This document shows positions 60,247-64,000 of a DNA stretch of 64,000 bases, in pieces. This DNA is from Liolophura sinensis (Eukaryota; Mollusca; Polyplacophora; Chitonida; Chitonidae), in NCBI RefSeq assembly GCF_032854445.1, contig NC_088300.1, positions 23,605,608 to 23,669,607 of the forward strand. The letters run 5' to 3'. A program made the position numbers and the translations under genes. The notes under the pieces were generated by a model, which had not been told where the DNA came from, did not search any database, and saw only the letters and a list, made by a program, of their open reading frames with translations. Positions within the stretch are counted from its first letter, which is position 1, and every line of letters begins with the position of its first letter.

Positions 60247-60581
60247 TCGGAAGGTAGAATTAAACATGTACCTGCATCACTCAACCATCTCCGTTACGCA
60301 TCTTCCTCACCTTCCTCATCTTCAGAAAGAAATGGGCAGAGTTAGCATTCAACCTTCAGTCATCAGAGGCGAGCTGTGTGTTTAGCTCTGTAGTCCATAA
60401 TTAGCTTCTGTCAGTATGGGACTTGTGTTGGTAATGCTGTCCTGTGGATTATGTGAACAGTTTCTGTACACTTGCACCCATCAAGACTTCACTGGGAATA
60501 CTGTTTTTTAATTCACATCTAATAAAATGTCATTAATGTCTCCGATAATTTATGTCTTCAAAAAACAATCATGTCTCCTCT

Positions 60582-60741
60582 GATAATAATGAAGTCAAGA
60601 CATCGCTACGTAAATGAAAAGGTTTCACAAGCTTTCGATCCACATGCCAGGATCATTATCACTGATGATCTCGGCATGTGGATCGAAAGCTTGAGAAGCC
60701 TTTTCATTTACGTGATGATACATTGACTTCATTATTATTAT
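60582..60741. repeat. Near-perfect 160-bp palindrome
   Basis: The left arm TGATAATAATGAAGTCAA, ACGTAAATGAAAAGG, AAGCTTTCGATCCACATGCC is mirrored by the right arm GGCATGTGGATCGAAAGCTT, CCTTTTCATTTACGT, TTGACTTCATTATTATTA, with only a few mismatches and a loop of some ten bases. Such a structure can extrude a cruciform. It may be a MITE inserted at the end of family D copy 4. No target duplication was confirmed. Confidence 0.85.
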
Positions 60742-60744
60742 TGA

Positions 60745-62949
60745 ACCCACGTACGACTATGAGCCTTAATCAGTATATAATGACTCCTCTTGCTATTAAC
60801 ATTAGACAGGCAACTATGACAGAAATGCAAAAGTGATTTGCCTTCGTACGTCTGAAAGGCAAAATGCCCTGACTATAGCAAATCTTGTCCTTTTCCTGCA
60901 GCAGATGTTGGGAATATTGACCCTCTATTAGGAGAGTCATTTGTCAAATAAGAGCTGTATTTTGCTAGATTGAATACGATTCCTCGGTAGGCGATCTCAG
61001 TTTAGCGGACACCAGTCGGGTTATATATGGCAAAAATTCAAAGATTTCAAAACATTTGGTTTGATACTTGCACGTGTTATAAAGCCCTTGGCATTACCTG
61101 GCTATATGTGTACATTATTCACTGACTGATTGGAACATGCTTCTTACTCGGGAAGAAGATTTCATTTGTGAAGGCAGTCATGCTGCCCACATGTGTACAC
61201 ATCTGGGGCTATATTTTCGCATACGTACAAAACTTACAATTATGCAGTATGAACCTATGCCTCGAAACAGGCATTCGTATACCAACCGTCAAACAATAAG
61301 GTAAACAATAGCAAGGGCAGTTCCCAAAGCAACATTTAATACAAACTACCAAGGTACTAAGAAAGTATATAAAGTACTAAAATAGGACGAAAATAACACC
61401 ATGTTTTAAAATAGTCAACCTTACTCCTCTCATTGAGATGGCTATCGTAATATATCTAACATGTTTCCTTCCCCGAAAAAGGAACATCGATACAGAGCCA
61501 CGTCACAGTGACGATGATTTGACATTTCATTCGCACCACCTTTCATTTAATTGATTAAACCTTAACTGTACAGACAGCTTATATGAGTGGTCTATATATT
61601 TTTCGTTAATGTAAATTTTTGTCGTTTTATAGTGTGCTCAAACAAATTTTTCATGTATTTGTTTCCTAAAAATAAGAAATGTACATATACAGGCATAAGG
61701 GCTAAAAGCTTTCTACTACCAAAAACGTGTAGAAACACTCCACAATATGGCCACCAAAACATCGAACACCGTGATGTTAAAGGTCATAAGTGAATGATCC
61801 CACGTGAAGTTACGCTTTAGATGGTAAATGTTATCAAATTCTACGTAGCCTTAGATGTTTCCTTTTCTGATTTGTTTATGGATCAAATTGACGCCAAGAA
61901 AGAAAGTTAGACGTGGGAATTTTAAGGCCGTGGTTAGGATAACAGAAAGAAACCACTATGATTTAGATGAACATTAAAATACCACTAAGTGTGAAGTATT
62001 GAAACTACTTACGATTGCTTAAGTACTCGAGTCTTCATGGTTTAATAAAATCTCCTGGATTTCTCCAATTCAGTTTTCCTTTACTCACATAGCTTGACAC
62101 CATCTCATGCGATTATACCAATATTATTACCTTTTGCGAAAGCTGTTAAAATGAATGTAACGGGAAACACATGTATTTATGATATGATAAAGCACCATCT
62201 CCATCAAATTAAGACAAAAAATAAATGCCTTGTTTAAAAAATTAGACTTCTCAATAAGGATTTTTACACTGCGTGTATGCTGGAATTTTATCTTGCTTTA
62301 TTTGATTAAATAAACATTGCAAACAAATTCCCTGTACGCTTACACTCTTTACAAAGATAATAAAAACATGTATGAGGAACAGTTGAATTATTACTTTCAA
62401 AATACAAATTCTCGTTCCACACATGTTTCCGGAATTTGCACCTTCATATTGAAACTCTTTCCGTGATTTGACAATGATGTAATTTTGTTTTTTTGTTTTA
62501 CACGCAACTCAAACCTTTTTTTTGGCGTAATTGAGTAAATATTGTTTGCTTTCTTCCTTTTCGAAAGTTCACATTGTGTGTAGAGGGCGTGTTTCCAACA
62601 TAAAACGAAATTTACTCCTAGCTCAGATAATTGGAGTATTCATCAGGGGAAGCTCGGACACATAACAATGTGTCCTGTTTTTCTTTTCTACCTGGCTGTA
62701 ATGTACTTGATTATAACATGTCACACTCACGCCATATGCTGTGTAAAACACATCTGTAGGATGACGTTTATGCTAATTCTTATGTTATGTATGTGCGGGG
62801 ACAAAAAACAAAATCTCCGGCTTTGAAGTTGTGCTTTTCATTTAAATTAAGCTAATATAGAAGGTTACACGAGGAATGTGAGATTGAGGCGAAATATCTG
62901 GAAAGTGACATTGTATTAAGCATATAGCTGGCTGATTTGGTGTTCAGAT
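60745..62949. other. Intergenic DNA; weak family E similarity at 61.27-61.56 kb
   Basis: AACAATAGCAAGGGCAG, ACAAACTACCAAGGTACTAA and GTATATAAAGTACTAAAA loosely match ACAATCGCAAGACAAAA, GCAAGCTACCAAATAACTAA and GTATATAAGAAAAG at 5.13-5.21 kb. No gene was recognised. Confidence 0.35.
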
Positions 62950-63146
62950 AGCCAACCGATCTTAATGTGATGTCATATCACGATTTGTCACAACATATAG
63001 GTTGTCTCAGGTTGAAATTTCGCTACATGTCAACATACAGTTTTATGGAATGTGGCAATGTGTCAGGAGACATTGTTGTCGAGGGCTGAAAAATCGTGAT
63101 GTCACATTTCAGTACAAAGTGTGAGTGAATATCTCGATTTTTCATA
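62950..63146. repeat. Diverged family F sequence
   Basis: GTCATATCACGATTTGTCAC, AACATATAGGTTGTCTCAGG and TCGTGATGTCACATTTCAGT match elements of the 79-bp unit at 50.84-51.18 kb, about two imperfect copies. Confidence 0.5.
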
Positions 63147-64000
63147 TGAATGATGAAGCTTTTATCACAACACTACCAAGTCAATACAAAATAAAAACTT
63201 CAGTGACAAGACAAATTTGTACATAAAGAAAAGAGCAATGATCAATTCACATAAATTCACATACTAACCAAATCGCAGGACCAGTTTGTTTGACCTTGTC
63301 ACCGTTAGTTTTAACGCGGAAACCACAGTCTCATCTGATTGATTACGAGGCTAGAGATGATTTTTATTGCTTTTCTCTCATCTCAATATGCGGTTACTCC
63401 AACTGCTGCGTAAACGTTTGATTTATAGCTTTCATTTCTGGCTGTACGTCACGGAAATTGTCCCTCATCGGCTTGATTAGGACGTTTCAAATGACTCACT
63501 GTTTTCAATGTAGACTCTTATAAACGAAACATATAACAACTTCTGTTTCATACCATGTGTACATTTGTACCATTTGACTAAGACAGTACAGTTCACACGC
63601 TTCAATTTTTTTGGCTTTTGCAAGACGACATGGAACAAATAATACCGAGTGAATACGGATACGGATTAACAAAGAGAAATGATTATGAAGAATGCCGAAA
63701 TAATAAGTGTTCTCATAAATAATTACGCATTCATTGCTGCGCTTAAAAGTCTCAGTTTAACAAACGTAAGTCTCATGCAATACATTAAGAGCAGAAATTT
63801 CGTTCAAAACTCTACTTTATTTGGGAGTTATTGGGTTTCAATGGTTGGCTTCACACACACACGTACACTGGGATTCCATTCACAACGCGAGGAAGTGAAA
63901 AAAAATTTGCTATAAAATGATGCATTGTTATTTATTTATTATATGTACGTCAGATCAGGGGATGCCTTAACTTTACTCCGCTAATCCGATCTCAGTATCG
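63147..64000. other. Intergenic DNA to window edge
   Basis: A 78-codon frame (63679-63915) has no recognisable motif. A short CACACACAC run lies at 63851. Confidence 0.35.

Larger units (their letters stand above)
57718..60575 (+). repeat. Family D unit, copy 4, with SINE insertion
   Basis: Markers in order: TTCTTTATTCCAAATTTCCT, ACGGGCAGGTAACGCGAGAA, GCTTATGTGGGCCGATCTAT, TCAGATAAGATAAGGTAAGG, CGGGACAGATGGAAAACTAA, TTCTGGGCCAGAG, and TCACTGGGAATACTG near the end. It lacks the TATAAA and ATG part because of a local deletion near 58555. A SINE lies at 59.82-60.04 kb. Confidence 0.75.

Noticed and set aside
59836-60345. 169-codon plus-strand frame with a six-residue repeat
   Set aside because: Its first part is the antisense of a SINE and the rest is an 18-bp tandem repeat. 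No domain is recognisable and the frame is not kept in other family D copies.

Overview
The window looks like intergenic DNA from an invertebrate animal, most likely a mollusc or another lophotrochozoan. The main evidence is a tRNA-derived SINE family. Its members share a tRNA-like head, a conserved central segment, a 3' end with the motif TACGCCGTACTCAAGAATA (minus-strand view) and an AATAAATA tail. To my knowledge this type is widespread in molluscs, but the species assignment is inference. The DNA is A+T-rich. I found no intact host protein-coding gene, no rRNA gene and no convincing functional tRNA gene. Most open frames are short and accidental, or are forced open by tandem repeats whose units lack stop codons.

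Layout. 1-2412: 5' part of a decayed Ty3/Gypsy-type LTR retrotransposon on the minus strand (LTR, primer site, gag, protease, start of reverse transcriptase). 2413-9600: mostly unique A+T-rich DNA with a hairpin MITE, a full-length SINE, a 28-bp minisatellite and an inverted-repeat element. 8.4-34 kb: a mosaic of old paralogous segments. A is 11.4-13.3 kb (minus) against 21.9-24.0 kb (plus). B is 16.05-18.56 kb against 31.9-33.9 kb. C is 8.4-9.6 kb against 18.6-19.87 kb. 24.35-29.55 kb: a 5.2-kb array of about 325 copies of a 16-bp repeat with higher-order structure. 34-43 kb: sparse DNA with SINEs, a 49-bp minisatellite and a strong G-quadruplex motif. 43.2-60.6 kb: four copies (two essentially complete, one shortened, one carrying a SINE) of a roughly 3.3-kb unit, family D. 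Its best conserved block holds a TATAAA motif, a GATA-type motif and a short open frame ending at a GTAAGG donor-like site. 60.6-64 kb: a 160-bp palindrome, then mostly featureless DNA.

There is no operon-like or pathway organisation. Three themes recur: repeated segmental duplication, SINE insertion before and after those duplications, and tandem repeats that sit on or beside SINE 3' ends. The 23-bp array at 17.1 kb is the clearest case, because the paralogous site at 33.15 kb has the SINE end but no array. All paralogy calls were made by eye and need dot-plot confirmation. No new defence or metabolic system is visible. The most unusual items are the D array with its conserved block, the 16-bp mega-minisatellite, and the birth of a minisatellite at a SINE end.
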